64,000 nt of DNA from Macrotis lagotis (GCF_037893015.1 NC_133666.1:627032310-627096309); one strand, 5' to 3'; positions 1-13,898 are shown, counted from the stretch's first letter. The notes: a model not told the origin generated them from the letters alone. Made by a program: numbers and translations.

Positions 1-110
1 TGGTGTCAACGCCTTCAATTCAATAAGCATTTTTCAAGTATCTACTGTGAGCTAGGCATCTTGCTTGGTGCTGGAAATAGAAAGGCAAAAGTGAAACAAA
101 TCTATTTTCT
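1..110 (-). mobile_element. Old L2-type LINE tail fragment, cut by window start
   Basis: 'caataagcattttt...ctactgtgagctaggcatctt' matches the inverted L2 3' end (tail motif 'cctactatgtgccaggca'). Confidence 0.5.
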
Positions 111-132
111 GTTGGGGGAAAATAGCATATTT

Positions 133-385
133 GGGACAAGTAGGTGGCACAGTGAATAGAGCGCCAGGCCTGGGGTCAGGAAGTCTTATCTTCCTGACTT
201 CATATCTGGCCTCAGATCCTTACTAGCTGTATGCGAATCATTTAATCCTGTTTGCCTTGGTTTCCTCATCTTTAAAATGAACTGGAGAAGGAAATGGCAA
301 AACAGTCCACTATCTTTGCCAGGAAAACTCCAAATGAAGTCATAAAGAGTTGGATACAACTGAAATAACCGAACAGCAACAAAGT
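133..385 (+). mobile_element. Marsupial CORE-SINE, long type
   Basis: Head 'taggtggcacagtgaatagagc' shortened in copy, then 'ctagctgtatgcgaatcattt' and the long 3' part 'gaactggagaaggaaatggc' to 'acaactgaaataacc'. The long 3' part separates this type from the shorter one. Well diverged. Confidence 0.75.
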
Positions 386-491
386 AAATATAAGATACAA
401 AGCAATTTGGGAGAGAAAATGAGAGAACTAACAATGGAATGGGATCTATTATAGCAGATAGCACTGAAGCAGAGCCTTGAAAGGTTAGGGA

Positions 492-617
492 TGGGGCAGC
501 TAAATAGCACAGTGGCTAGAGCACTGGTCCTTGGCTTAGGAAGACCTGAATTAAAATTTAGACTCAGACATTTGCTAGCTGAGTGATCCTGGTTTGCCTC
601 ACAAAAAAAAAAAAAAA
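492..617 (+). mobile_element. Marsupial CORE-SINE, short diverged copy
   Basis: 'ggggcagctaaatagcacag' through 'gcctcacaaaa' and a pure A15 tail. Lacks the usual 'ttaataattacc' middle. Confidence 0.7.
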
Positions 618-665
618 GAAGAAGAGAAGGATGTTAGGTAGGGAAGAAGAGGGGAAATTTTCCAA

Positions 666-915
666 GCATGGAGAAATAGCTTGTTTAAAGGAACACAAGT
701 AGAAAATTGGGTGAGAGGATAGCATGCATGGAAGACAGTTTGTTCAAAGATACACATGTGATTGGGAGGTGGGATGGTAAGCCTGGGAGTCAGCTTGTTA
801 AAAGGTACACATGTTGGAGACTGGGTGATGGGATAGCGTGTATTGGGGATAGCCTGTTCAGAGGTACACATATGGGAGACTGAGTAATGGGATGGCATGC
901 TTGGGGGACAGCAGG
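666..915. repeat. Degenerate minisatellite, period about 59 bp, 4.3 copies
   Basis: Units start at 666, 726, 781, 840 and 899 (lengths 60, 55, 59, 59). Each reads roughly 'gcatggggacagcttgttca' then 'aaaggtacacatg...gggtgatgggatag'. Copies differ at many sites, so the array is old. Confidence 0.75.
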
Positions 916-1090
916 AAGATTAGTTTGATTGAAATGTAGTATGATAAAGGAGAATAAGGTCTAAAAAGGTCTATTTGAGCCAGATTCTGAAGGACCTAAA
1001 ATGCTAATCACAAACTTTTACCTTAGAGGCATAGATAGCCACTGGAGCTCCTTGAGCTTTGGAGTGACAAGATCAATTTTAGGTCTCAAT
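666..1090 (-). mobile_element. L2-type LINE fragment with an internal tandem array
   Basis: The pattern 'gcatggaagacagtttgttcaaag' in pieces, followed by 'tagccactggagctccttgag', matches inverted L2 ('gggacagcctgtgcaaagg', 'agccactggagg'). Its first 250 bp are a minisatellite (separate entry). Confidence 0.45.
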
Positions 1091-1314
1091 CTCCTAACCC
1101 CCACTAGTACTATTTGATGGAGTCCCTACTTCATCTCTCCTCAGGGTTCTAGTTGTGTCGCAGAAGGGAGGCAGGTTTTAATACTGTTATTCACAAGCCT
1201 TCATCTAGTATGTTTCATCCAATATCAATCAGCCATTAAAATCTCTTCCATTATCATTTGACTCTTATGGCATAACTTCCATGATGTGATGTTCTTCTTC
1301 AAGAATGAAAGACA

Positions 1315-1454
1315 GGGCGACTAGGTGGCACAGTGGATAGAGCACCAGCCCTGGAGTCAGGAGTACCTGAGTTCAGACACTTGATAATTACCTAGCTGTG
1401 TGGCCTTGGGCAAGCCACTTAACCCCATTTGCCTTGCAAAAACCTTAAAAAAAA
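1315..1454 (+). mobile_element. Marsupial CORE-SINE, short type, young-looking
   Basis: Complete, with A-rich tail. Perfect 14-bp target duplication 'aagaatgaaagaca' at 1301-1314 and 1455-1468. Confidence 0.85.
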
Positions 1455-2258
1455 AAGAATGAAAGACAAACATCATCATCTTATTAACCCTCACATCAAG
1501 CCTGGGAGGCAAGTGCTATAACATTTAGAAATGAGAAAATGGAAGGAATTAAAGTACAAAAACTTCACAACCAGTTCTTGAGGAAAGTAGACTCAAACTT
1601 GAGGGGATGCTAATAAATGTTCAATAGGTCTAGTTCACTTCTGGGTGTGACATAACCAGTGGATAAATTATGTGGCTTGTAGGAATGATGTCCCATTCAA
1701 TTCCCTCATGGCTTGGGCCAAGCATATTGTTTAGAGTTGACCCCTCTTCATACTCGGCTGCTGCAGCTACCAAAAATTTCTGCTATGGACTCTAATCCCT
1801 GGACTCCTGATTGCTCTCTCAACTGTTAAAAGCTTACAGGAGCCTGGCTTATTATGTCCCCAATAATCATTCAGCTAGGACCAAGAAAGAATATACCCAA
1901 CAGACAGAACTGGAGCAGATCCATCCATGTGTTCATAGCCACATGGTGGCTAGGATAGGTTGCTGAAACCATTGCTACTACATTTTACTCTCTTCCCTTC
2001 CCCAATCCCTCCCTGCCCAAACTTGAAGGCTTAAAGTAGTTTTCCTTCTCATTAGAAAACTATCAGGAAAATGAGAATTCTTTATGGTCCTTGGAATCTT
2101 TTTTATACACATTCAATTCTGGCTTGGCAGCAAGTTAAAAAGTTTTCCATCACTACTCAGTGAAGTCAATAGGAAATTGTCATAAGGTACCTGTTTATCC
2201 TCTGAATTAGGAAAGGGAAAAGACCCCTCCATTACACATTTCTAGAAAAAGAATCACC

Positions 2259-2715
2259 AGTGCCTGCTCTCAAGGAGCTCACAGTCTAATGGGAGAGATA
2301 AACTGTTCAATCAAGTCATATACAGGGTAAATTGGTTTCAACAGAGGGAAGGCATTAAAATTAAGGAGGATCAGGAAACACTTCCTGTAAAATGTGGAAG
2401 TTTAACTGAGACTTCATAGAATCTAGGAAAGCCAGGAGGCAGAGATGAGTAGGGAGAAAATAGCAGTCTTGGATGATAGTAAGTGAAAACAGGTAGAATC
2501 AGGAGATGGAGTGTCTTGGTGGAGGAATGGGAAGGAGGCCAGAGTCACTGAATATCCAGATACACAGAAAGGAGTAAGTAGTAAGGATACTGGAAAGGTT
2601 GGTGAGTACCAGGCTATGAAGGGCTTAATGGAGAATTTTGTATTTGATGCTAGAGGTACTAGTAAACCACTGAATGATCTGGAAGGGAGAAGTGTCATCT
2701 GGATTTTTTCCAGCT
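2259..2715 (-). mobile_element. L2-type LINE fragment
   Basis: 'ctcaaggagctcacagtcta' followed by 'aaggcattaaaatt', 'ggaggccagagtcactg' and 'ccaggctatgaagggcttaa' in the order of inverted L2. Confidence 0.5.
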
Positions 2716-2931
2716 CAGCAGAACCCACCTTGTACCTTTTAAGAATCCAGTATCAATGCCATGCCATGACAAGGCTGGTAGAGGACCAACAACAGTTATG
2801 TTAGAATGTGCATTAGAGAGGTGAAAATAATGGTGAGATCAAAGAGGGAAGATCTTTGTTATTGAGAGGGAGGCAATCTAGGAAATCTTCCTGAAGGAAG
2901 CAATATTTAAGTTTAGTTTTAAAGAATGGGT

Positions 2932-3070
2932 AGGGGAGCAGCTAGGTAGCACAGTGGAATGAGTACTACCCCTAAAGTCAGGAGGACCTGGGTTCAAATC
3001 CAGTCTCAGACATTATCTGTGTGAGATGGGCAAGTTATCTAATCCCAATTGCCTCAAAAAAAAAAAGAGA
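2932..3070 (+). mobile_element. Marsupial CORE-SINE, short diverged copy
   Basis: 'gcagctaggtagcacagtgg' to 'cccaattgcctc' plus an A tail; flanked by the imperfect duplication 'gaatgggtagg'/'gaatgaatagg'. Confidence 0.75.
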
Positions 3071-3260
3071 ATGAATAGGAATTTGCTAAGGGAAGAGGCA
3101 TACTAGAAGGGCAAATAAAGCACAGGAAAAGTGAATGCTCTTATGGGGCAGAGGATAGACCACACAGGGAAATTCCCAATTACTCAATTCTCCCCTGGGA
3201 GCAGAAGTAGGTAGACTATCCTGTGAGGAGTTGGGCCACGGTTCTCTATGCCCTCTGTCT

Positions 3261-5892
3261 TCAATGACCTTTGACCTCAGGTCTCAGTGGTGGACAAGGC
3301 CAAAATTCCTTCACCAGGGGCCAGAAGGCTTTCCACAGGACAGGCATTTGAGAGCAGAGAGTACCCCCACCACGATGCTCCTCTGCTTGGTTGCGATTCA
3401 AGTCCCCTATGCAAGTCCAGGTGCTGTTGAGTGCCACACACCACTTGGCATGGTCATGGGTGGCATTGAAGGGAGGTACAGTTGAGTCAGGGAAGGCTAA
3501 TTCATGCACATTTAACACATGGAAAGGGCCAGAACAGCTGGAGGGCAGTACATCCCTTACTCTGGGCCAGAACTGGACAAACAGGTCACTGCTCAGAGCT
3601 GTGGTCAACCAACCCGAGTATAGGTCTGTGGGAGACAACATCTAGTTAAGGTCTGAGAGAATTGAGTTCCCCTACCCCAAACTGGCCCAAACACTAAAAA
3701 TCTCTCTAAAATTTCCTTTTCTGCATCTATCAAAGGTCTGAATGGCCCCTATGGGGTGGGGATGACTACTTTCTCTACCCAACCTAGTCCTTACCATCTT
3801 GGAAGTCATTAAACTTGGCAAAGCTCCAGAAGATAGTTCCAGCTTTTGAAGTGAGGGCTACACTTCGATTCCAGGGACCACGGTCCACATGGTGGCCTTG
3901 GGCAGCATGTTTTAGCTCCGGCATGTCTTGGGCAAAGATTCCATCTATCCTGTAGTCATATACCTGGGGATAGGTATAAGTCAGCTGTTTGCCTGAAGGA
4001 TACCCAGAGGGTAGAAAAGAGAACAACAGGTCAATTGCCTCCATACTACCAGAGATCAGCCCCTTTTGAGTACACAGACCCATATGCCCTACCCCAACAG
4101 GCTCACCAATCTCTTGGAACTGGTTATAAGTGAAGGTGACACAGAATAGGGTCTGTCCATTGATCTTGGCTGAAGAGGGCCAGCTATAGGATGAGTTAGC
4201 ATGTGGGGGGAAGTGAGGGACACTGTGAACCAGCCAGATGCCTGACTCCTTGTTCAGAAGAAGCACACCTAAAACAAAGAGGAGGAAAACTCAGGAAAGA
4301 TGGAGGGGCCAGAGCTCCTGAGGTCCTATAAGCTGATGGGAAGGATGAGGGAAATTACTTGATTGAAAGTCTTCAGCCCAGCCCAGACACTTTCAGGAAG
4401 GAAAGGTGAGCCCAGATTGGACACAGTTGGGGAGTAGCATGGGTCACAAGGAAAGTGAGGAGGTCAGCCTAGGCTCAGGAATATAGGGAGAAGGTCACTA
4501 AAAGTTCTGAAAGGTCACTAAAGGACTGAAAATAGAGTCATACATCAATCCCAGACTGAGTCTCACCCTTGGTGTGTCCTCGATTGGTGGTATCAGGGCC
4601 TCCATTACCTGAGGGTGGCTGGTCATTGTACAATAGGTAAGCCAGCTTAAAAGGAAGTATAGAGCAAACATGAGCAACGTACTACTGTGCTCATCATAGA
4701 CTCACCTCCCTCCAGTGTTTGGCCCAGGCCCTTACCTCACTCAGATTGCCTCGGTATAGCTGATTCATGGTCTGTCCCACAGCCCCCTGGGTGCTATTAA
4801 TGGATGTGGCACCCTTTTGCCAGCCCCCACTGTTCTCATCTAGATACATGTAGTTGAGTCCTTTCAAAGAATTAGTCAGGGCTGGAAGCTTGTAGGTGAC
4901 GAACCTGGGGAAGAAAGAGGGAGGGAGGAAGAAAAGGAGCTGGGCAATAGGGAAGACATGAGAGAAGACCGGTCTGTGTCTAGGGTGGTACTGAAGAATT
5001 TAAATCTAATAGAAGCTAACTAAATATCTTATTTTACATATAGAAAAATTTGAGGTTTATAGAGGCAGGGCTCAAATCCAAGTCCTATTTTTTCTTCTTT
5101 TGCAAGGCAATGGGGTTAAGTGGCTTGCCCAAGGCCACACAGTTAGGTAATTATTAAGTGTCTGAAGCCAGATTTGAACTCAGGCACTCCTGATTCCAGG
5201 GCCAGCGCTTTATCCCCTGCGCCACCTCCCGGCCCCCAAACCCAAGTCCTAATGCCAAATCCAGAACTCTTTTCAGAGCCAGCCATGGACCTAAGGTTCC
5301 ATATCCTAAAAGACCTCCTCCAGCACCCTACCCTAAACCTTCCATCTACCATCACATCAGAGGGACAGACCAGAAAGAGGGAAGGTAGGCACAAGCAGTG
5401 GAAAAGATGGAAAGATATTGACTGTGGTTAGGGCCAGATGGAGGGATGTGTGTATGAGTCTGTGTCTGTGTCTGTGTCTGTGTCTGTGTCTGTGTCTGTG
5501 TCTGTGTCTGTGTCTGTGTCTGTGTCTGTGTCTGTGTCTGACCATTAGAATTGTAGAAAAGCAGAGCTACCTTGCACGATCATAGATTTCAAACTGAAAA
5601 GGACCTTGGTGGTCATTTATTCAATCTCCTCATTTAACACAAGGGGAAACTGAGGCCCAGAGACCAGGAGGGTCTTGCCCAACAACATCCACAAAAATAA
5701 TTTTCAGCTCTAACTCTCCAAACTCCAACTCAGCCTGCTGCTCTCTCCAGATGAAACCTAGAGGGGGTGAGGGAGAAGGAAGAATTCGGGGGAGCCTCTC
5801 ACTCACCAGTCCACAGGCTGTCCAGAGTCTCCATAGCAGGAGATGGCAGTGGCAGCAGGCAGGAGCCCTGCCAGGAGCAGGAGGGTGGTCAT
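3261..5892 (-). CDS. DNASE2: Deoxyribonuclease II alpha (lysosomal acid DNase), six coding exons
   Basis: Joined exons on the minus strand: 5892-5807, 4904-4736, 4645-4567, 4268-4107, 3992-3795, 3625-3261. All junctions have GT/AG ends and consistent phase, giving 352 aa plus stop (human 360). The start at 5892 gives a leucine-rich signal peptide ([16 protein letters not shown]) followed by [12 protein letters not shown], as in human DNASE2. The two catalytic HxK motifs of the family are present: RGHTK (H109, K111) and HDHAKW (H290, K292). NxT/NxS sites such as N285-A-T fit a glycosylated lysosomal enzyme. The family cleaves double-stranded DNA at acid pH without divalent metal, leaving 3'-phosphates, and clears DNA of apoptotic cells and expelled erythroblast nuclei in macrophages. 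The C-terminus (after WPCPP) differs from human. Intron 1 holds a SINE and a hexanucleotide repeat. No canonical AATAAA was seen just downstream. Identity is clear; exon edges were placed by eye. Confidence 0.95.
5088..5237 (-). mobile_element. CORE-SINE in DNASE2 intron 1
   Basis: Inverted copy from 'ttttgcaaggcaatggggtt' to 'gcgccacctcccggccccc'. Target duplication 'aaatccaagtccta' (5074-5087) and 'aaacccaagtccta' (5238-5251), one mismatch. Confidence 0.85.
5456..5541. repeat. (TGTGTC)n hexanucleotide microsatellite
   Basis: About 13.7 nearly perfect units in DNASE2 intron 1. One frame of the minus strand reads as a His-Arg run, which is an artefact of the repeat. Confidence 0.95.
5575..5690. 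mobile_element. Old MIR/L2-like interspersed fragment
   Basis: 'aaactgaaaaggaccttggt' then 'caatctcctcatttaacaca' and 'gggaaactgaggcccagaga', a common mammalian old-repeat pattern. Confidence 0.35.
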
Positions 5893-6480
5893 GGGCTTGG
5901 GTGCTATCGGCGGGATCCCCCCAGTGGAACAGGGCCGGAGGATCCGCGCGCCGGCGGCGGGCCCGGGAGGCTCAGCAGCGTGTCTGGGGGAGCAGGGACA
6001 GCCCCGGAACCGAGAACTGATCACGAGACTCTAGAAATCGCCCCCCACTCCCCCAGCCCCCCCGAATTCTCAGTTCCCTAAATCACGTCGGACGCTCCCA
6101 GTCACCGGAGTTAAAACTCTCGGCCCCCCGGGACCCCGTTTCCCCAGGCCCGGGAGCCTTCCACCCGGGCAGGCAGCAAGGGGAGAAGTTGCATCTTTCC
6201 GGGGCCAGCTGCCAGCCCCCCATCCCCGCCCCGACTGGACTGGCCCGCCCACTGCACTCTCCAGCTAGTTTCCTCCCCAGCTAGACTATCCCTCTCTACC
6301 CGGCGTCTTCTGCTGTTCCCTCCGTAAGATGGGATGCCCACTCCCTGCGGGCCCCCTGCCGGATCTGCTGCCAGGATCCAGCTAGGGAACATTTCTGCCC
6401 TTCTGGGGTTGGGACTCTGGGGCCCGGGATCGCCTCCTAAAGCCTCCTAAGCCTGGGGTGGAAAGTTGGTCTTTGGCCAG
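5880..6480 (-). promoter_or_regulatory. DNASE2: CpG-rich promoter region of DNASE2
   Basis: The 600 bp upstream of and including the DNASE2 start are GC- and CpG-rich (for example 'ggatccgcgcgccggcgg' near 5940), unlike the AT-rich flanks. No TATA box is obvious. A TCTCGCGA element, half of the palindrome common in housekeeping promoters, lies at 6503-6510 at the upstream edge. The transcription start is not determined; it is probably within 100 bp of the ATG, because the ATG exon shows no clear upstream acceptor. Confidence 0.7.
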
Positions 6481-6754
6481 ACCTCTTAAAGCTTGGGGAA
6501 ACTCTCGCGATGGGTGTCATGTGGGAATCTTTTCTCAGCTGGGAGGAGTGGCTCTTTGGGACTTTGTAAAGGGAAGAGGGAGTTTCGTTATCCCTCCCTC
6601 CGCACCCTCCTCGGGGGGTCCCCTAGCTGGGGCCTACCCCATCTGCAGTGGTTCGTATTGCCTTCCCTGTCCCGCGCTTCATGACCCCCTTTGGGCTGCT
6701 GGCTTGTTTGTCTTTGACAAAGAGACTGGAGTAGCTTGTCTTTTCCTGCTCCGG

Positions 6755-6880
6755 CACATTTTACCGATGAGGAAACTGGGACAGTGACTCCCAGGCACTG
6801 GCAAGTGTCTGAGGCCAGATCTCAATACAGGTTTTCCAGACTCCAGGCCCAGTGCCAGATCCACTGAACCAGCTAGTAGA
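6755..6880 (-). mobile_element. CORE-SINE/MIR-like old fragment
   Basis: 'gatgaggaaactgggacagtg', in part, through 'caagtgtctgaggccagatc' to 'gatccactgaaccagctag'. Heavily diverged. Confidence 0.5.
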
Positions 6881-7059
6881 AGACTCCATGCCTGGTAGGC
6901 CCCCCACCATCTTGTTCCCACCCTACCTTTCTTGCTTTATCACAAATCCTTCTCCAATGTAAGGGAGAAGAGAAATTCCTTGAATTTGGAATCAAAAGCC
7001 TGGAACTTAAGTTGTGTCTCTGCTACTTACAAGCCATGTAAGATGGCACAGGGGATATA

Positions 7060-7210
7060 ACCTCATAGGGTCCTAGAATTTTGAGCTAGATGGAGCCTTT
7101 ATAGGTCATTTTATCTCATTTTATAGAAAATATAACAAATATGCCTAAAAATGCCTAAAAAAATAACATGATTTGTCCAGGACTACACAGGCGACTAAGT
7201 TTTATTTGAA
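7060..7210. mobile_element. Old MIR/L2-like interspersed fragment
   Basis: 'agggtcctagaattttgagc' and 'tcattttatctcattttata' followed by 'gactacacaggcgactaagt', a degraded form of the 'acagatgaggaaactgagg' repeat pattern. Confidence 0.3.
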
Positions 7211-7444
7211 CTCAGATCTTAGGATGTCATCAAATACAATGTTGACTTTCCCAAATACACCACACTTCCTCAGCTGAAGATACTTTTGAGGAAGTAGCAA
7301 AATTGCTGAACACCAAAACTATCACAAATTATGAAGTCAGCTCTACAACAATGCCATAGATAAAATGAAAAAGCAAGTAGTTCCTGTCCCATTAACAATC
7401 AGCTAGGCTCTCAACTTCTCATCTATTATTAGTGGTTTTTCCTA

Positions 7445-7640
7445 CTACTGAAATTTTTTCCCCCAATTACATGGAAAGATAGCGTTCAATATTCATCTTT
7501 TTTGTAAGCTTTAGAGTTCTACATTTTTTACCATTTTCCCTTCTCTCCCCTCCCCCCCAGGCAGTGAGTAATCTGAGAAAGGTTGTACAGGCACAATCAT
7601 GTTTAACATATTTCCACATTACTTAGTAATAATGAATTGA
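7445..7640 (-). mobile_element. L1 3' end fragment
   Basis: Inverted marsupial L1 3' UTR: 'ccaattacatggaaagatag', 'ctcccctccccccc', 'gtacaggcacaatcatgttt', 'aacatatttccacatta'. Confidence 0.6.
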
Positions 7641-7785
7641 AATGAGCTAAGGTTTTTCTGTCCCTAACCACCAATCCATGGGGTCTGTCCTTCATTTCCA
7701 GGATGGCCTAAGGACAAACAGGTAAGGACTTTGGGAGTGAGCTCCTCAGTATTAATTAAGCATTGTGTTGAGTTGGGGGGAGGGC

Positions 7786-7925
7786 CAGCTAGGTGGTGTA
7801 GTGGATAGAGCACCAGCCCTGGAATCAAGACTACCTGAGTTCAAATTGGGTCTCAGACACTTAATAATTACCCAGCTGTGTGACCTTGGGCAAGTCACTT
7901 AACCCCATTGCCTTACAAAAAAAAA
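7786..7925 (+). mobile_element. Marsupial CORE-SINE, short type
   Basis: Complete copy with an A10 tail; 'gagttggggg' is duplicated at both ends. Confidence 0.85.
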
Positions 7926-8199
7926 AGAAAAGAGTTGGGGGAAAATAAAAAAAGTGGAAAAAAAAAGATAGTTTCTACTTTCAAGGAACTCAGAGTCCTA
8001 TGGTGGAGAAAAACATGTAAATAGCTATGTTTAAAAAGACAGGCTCTTTGTTGATTTCTGTTAAAAATGGCTCTCTCTTGAGATTTCACTCAGTACCCAC
8101 CCATTTTTTCTATATGATTTTGGGTAAATCACTTACCTTCTCCTTAGTCTCCTTAAGCTGAACCTCTTCCAACTGACCCAACATTTGAGATGTCCCTGC

Positions 8200-8745
8200 C
8201 TCTTCATTTTTCCTCACCTCCCTCTTATCCATCCCCTGCTCAGCTGTCAAACTGTTTTTTCCTAGTCTAACCATTTTCTTACAGGCCTTTACCCCCACTT
8301 CCATCAAATTAATGAGTCCCTATTGCCTCCTGGGTCAAGTATAAAACCCTCTACTTGGTTTGTAAAGGCCTTCAGAGCCTGGCTCCTCTCTGTGCCTTAT
8401 CAGGCTTCTTATACTTCTCTTGATGTATGCCACAACTCTTACAAGAGGAAATGTTCTCCTACATCACCTCTGGCTCCCACTTCCCTGGTTTTCTGTAAGA
8501 CCTATTTCAAATCCCACTTAATAGAAAAGAACTTTCTTGGTTCTATTCAAAGCTGTTGGCACCTTCCCACCCTAACCTTCAATTTACACTGTATCACATA
8601 AGCACATAGGTTTTTTTCTTTTTTTGTCATGTCTTGCCATTTGAATCTGAGCTTCTTAAGGATAGGGACAGTTTTTGACTCTCTTTGTATCCTTAGTAGT
8701 TAGCCTTCCATATAATAGGGACTTAATAGATGCTTGCTGATTGAC
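8200..8745 (+). mobile_element. L2-type LINE 3' end
   Basis: Reads 'tccctattgcctcctgggtc', 'aaaggccttcagagcctggc', 'gagcttcttaaggatagggac', 'aatagggacttaatagatgc' in L2 order, ending in the L2 tail motif. The plus and minus ORFs here are not genes. Confidence 0.6.
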
Positions 8746-8925
8746 TAAGAAGGATCCTAGACTCTACTTTTCCTAGGAGTATATGAGACATCATATGACT
8801 ATATGTCATATCTCACTACTATCTGTGAGTTTCAGCAGAGGCAGGCACTGCCTTTTGATTAGGCTTTGTAACTATCCTATTGGAATGCTCTCTGCAAACA
8901 GAAAGTGATTAATAAATGTTTATTG

Positions 8926-9080
8926 GGGGGTGGCTAGGTGGCACAGTGGATAGAGCACGGGCCTTGGAGTCAGGAATACCTGGGTTCAAATCTGACCTCA
9001 GACACTTAATAATTGCCTAGCTATGTGGCCTTGGGCAAGCCGCTTAACCCCACTGCCTTGAAAAATCTAAAAAAAAATAA
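8926..9080 (+). mobile_element. Marsupial CORE-SINE, short type
   Basis: Complete; target duplication 'ataaatgtttattg' on both sides. It landed in an old LINE-like tail. Confidence 0.85.
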
Positions 9081-9920
9081 AAATAAATGTTTATTGAGTG
9101 ACCAAATGAGTGAATGAATGAATAAATAAATGAACGAGTTGGGCATAAACCAAGGCTAGAATATCTTGACCCAGAGTGTGAACTGTACATCCTGGGACAG
9201 TGAGGCAGACACTAGAGCTGGAATTTCCTGAGCCTTTATCAAGTACTCTTCTAGCTGGAACAGGTATGTGTTAGGGTCCAGCTCAGGACTCCTTTGTCCT
9301 CAGCTGTTTCCCCACTGTTTGGTCCCCAGTTCCCCAAAAAAGTCAAACCAGTCAGAATATCTGAAACTTTATCCAAGAACAGCAGGGAAGAGAGGCATCT
9401 TTACAAAGAAGGCTCCAGGATAGTCCACACCATGAGCCTGGGCTAAGGAGAGGACGGCACATGTGGAGGAGCAAGGCTGGGACTTGGCTTGAGAGTGGGC
9501 TGAGGAACATTAACCATTCATAGCAACGGTCTGGTGATCGCAGGCTAGGGCAGCCAAAGAGTTAGTGGGAAACCTGTGATCAGAGGGGATCCTTTCTGCT
9601 GAGCCACAGTGGTTTCTGGAGGAGGGAATGAGGGCAGAAGCATGGGGACCCAGGAATGAACAACACTCCCTATGGGGCTGAGCGTAGCCTTGCTCAGGCA
9701 TTTGTTGGTGGTACTAGGAAGGACATGGTGGCTCCAGGGCTGGCTTCAAGGTCTCAGTCCATGTACCATTGTGCCTATGACTCTCTCTGTCTCTGGCTCC
9801 TTCCATGATCAGGAACGTGGCCCTGTCCAAGGTCTTTACATATGTTCCCTCTGGGACTTATTCCAGGCTCTGCCAGGGATTCCGTCACAGTCTTGGAAAC
9901 CAGGCTTACTCTGTTGGGTC

Positions 9921-12222
<2,302 letters not shown>

Positions 12223-12279
12223 TGCAGCAGCCAACTTTCGGTCCCCCAAAGTTCAGCTTTCCTTGAGCCCGTCTCACAT

Positions 12280-12372
12280 TTAGCTCCATCTGGATAGAGG
12301 CTCTGAGGGCTTTGGGATCCCTACAGTTCTGCCTACAGATGATTGGCTGAGGCTGGAGACTGATAAGGTTGG
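12280..12372 (-). promoter_or_regulatory. KLF1: KLF1 proximal promoter motifs (E-box/GATA, CCAAT, GATA)
   Basis: About 60-150 bp upstream of the KLF1 ATG lie CATCTG-GATA (12287-12296, an E-box touching GATA), an inverted CCAAT box (ATTGG, 12342-12346) and TGATAAGG (GATA at 12362). Just upstream is a run of eight or more G. GATA and CCAAT sites are known parts of the mammalian KLF1 promoter, and GATA1/TAL1 composites drive erythroid genes. No CpG island is present, as expected for a lineage-restricted gene. The motifs are seen; their function here is inferred. Confidence 0.6.
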
Positions 12373-12424
12373 GGGGGGGAGCCCCAGGGTCACTATTTCT
12401 GGAGACAAACATATCAGTTGCTGG

Positions 12425-13480
12425 GGCTCATGGCTTTCAACTACCTTCTTCAACTCCTCCTCCCCAACCCCCCCTGCCCCAGTCACTCCCTGCTCTGTCC
12501 ACTGCCCAGAGACCAAACCTAAACCCATTCTAAGGAGCCTCCCCACACACAAACAACTTAAAAATCTAAACCCATATCAAGACTTGCCCCACTCCAGATT
12601 TGTGCCTCGTCCGGGGATGGCTTCATACCTAGTATCTAAGACCTAAGACTCCCAGGTCAAGTTCTAGAGCAAAGAACTAAACCCAGAACCATACCCTAAG
12701 CCACAGACTCCTTAGTTCTCCAGATTCAGAGATCCCTGAGACCCAGACTCCAAATGCCTACCTAGCCTATGTACACACTTTAGACCAAGACAGAGGACTC
12801 CCATAGATACAAGGAAACAGGATCCTTCATTTCTCATGCCCAAGATTCCTTAGATCTAGGATCTCTTGTGATGGACCTTCTGGGGCCAGAGGTTAGAACC
12901 ATGCTGAAGCAAGGAGGAAGATTGGGTAGGGAGCTTGGGAGAAAGCCCAAAGGAATATTACCAAAGTCTTGCCTCATTCAACCTCTATGTGCCCCCCAGA
13001 AATGAATGGGTCAGAAAAGGGAGGTGGAAGTTAGGAGAGATCAGAGTTAGGTGTTTCCTTCCAAGCCCTAGACCTTATCAGAGCTGAGGGAAGGAGCTCC
13101 TGGACTCTGGGTCTTACCCTTAGCCCTCTTGGACTACAGGTTCCCTAGGACAGGACTGGACCTCCCTTCTCTATGTCCCTTTTGCTATATGATGCACTTA
13201 TACAAATGAAATGCCAAAGAAAGCCTTCTCCAGGGAGCTTGCCTAGAGTATGAAAACCAAGTGGGTGATTCAAGGCTCTACTCCAACTGGTCCATGTCTG
13301 AGACTGTGTGTTCATGCATGATGTGGGGGAGGGGAACCCCCTCAGGGACAGAAACTTAAAAACAGGTGCAGGTTCCTCTGTCGCCCTGGGGAGAGGGGGG
13401 TGGGGCAACACCTACCCACTCCTAACCCTTGCCTCTTTATCTTGTCTCTCAGCTGGGCCTGAAGAGCTGGACGGTTGAGT
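12425..13480. other. KLF1 upstream segment that looks low in repeats
   Basis: About 1 kb without a recognisable SINE or LINE, unlike the sequence on either side. It contains isolated GATA-type motifs (TTATCA near 13076, TTATCTTGTC near 13432), 0.8-1.2 kb upstream of the KLF1 start. The distance resembles the upstream erythroid hypersensitive site known in mouse. No open reading frame of note. Confidence 0.3.
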
Positions 13481-13898
13481 CTGGATGCCCTGCTATCAGC
13501 ACTTAGCCAGACCGGTGATTCTGATTACATTGAGGGGCCACACAGAGAGATCAGCAGGTGTGGCCAGACTGGGCTGGGAGTGGGAGCAGAAGGGGAAGCT
13601 GACCTTTCACCCCCTGCCCTACCACCCTTCCTGCCCCAGGGTGGGGTTTGTTCCAGAAAGTCCCATCCCCGGTCCTGTCCCTTCAATGACCCCTCTGACC
13701 CCCTCACCCCAACCAGAGAAGCACCCAAGTAGAGAGCACAGTATGCACATGCAGCAAAGACAGTAGGCATGAGCCCACCAGCCAAGAGCCCAGGCTAGGG
13801 GGAAAGACCCTGAGGTAAAGACTCCTCTCTCTGCAAAACCCTGCCCATCTCAGGGCCCCAGTTTCCCCATTTGTAAAATGAAGGGATTGTATTAGAGA

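Noticed and set aside
666-915. Regularly spaced repeats suggesting a CRISPR-like array
   Set aside because: Whole units repeat with no unique spacers, in a marsupial genome; it is a decayed minisatellite.
1315-1454. tRNA-like sequence (box A/B) as a tRNA gene
   Set aside because: The same head occurs about 40 times with poly(A) tails and target duplications; these are SINEs and no tRNA fold is complete.
3784-4266. Single 160-aa ORF spanning two DNASE2 exons
   Set aside because: The middle part (about 3993-4106) is an intron with good GT/AG ends that happens to stay open; the spliced model matches human DNASE2 without it.
5357-5545. His-Arg repeat peptide on the minus strand
   Set aside because: Translation of a (TGTGTC)n microsatellite in an intron of DNASE2.
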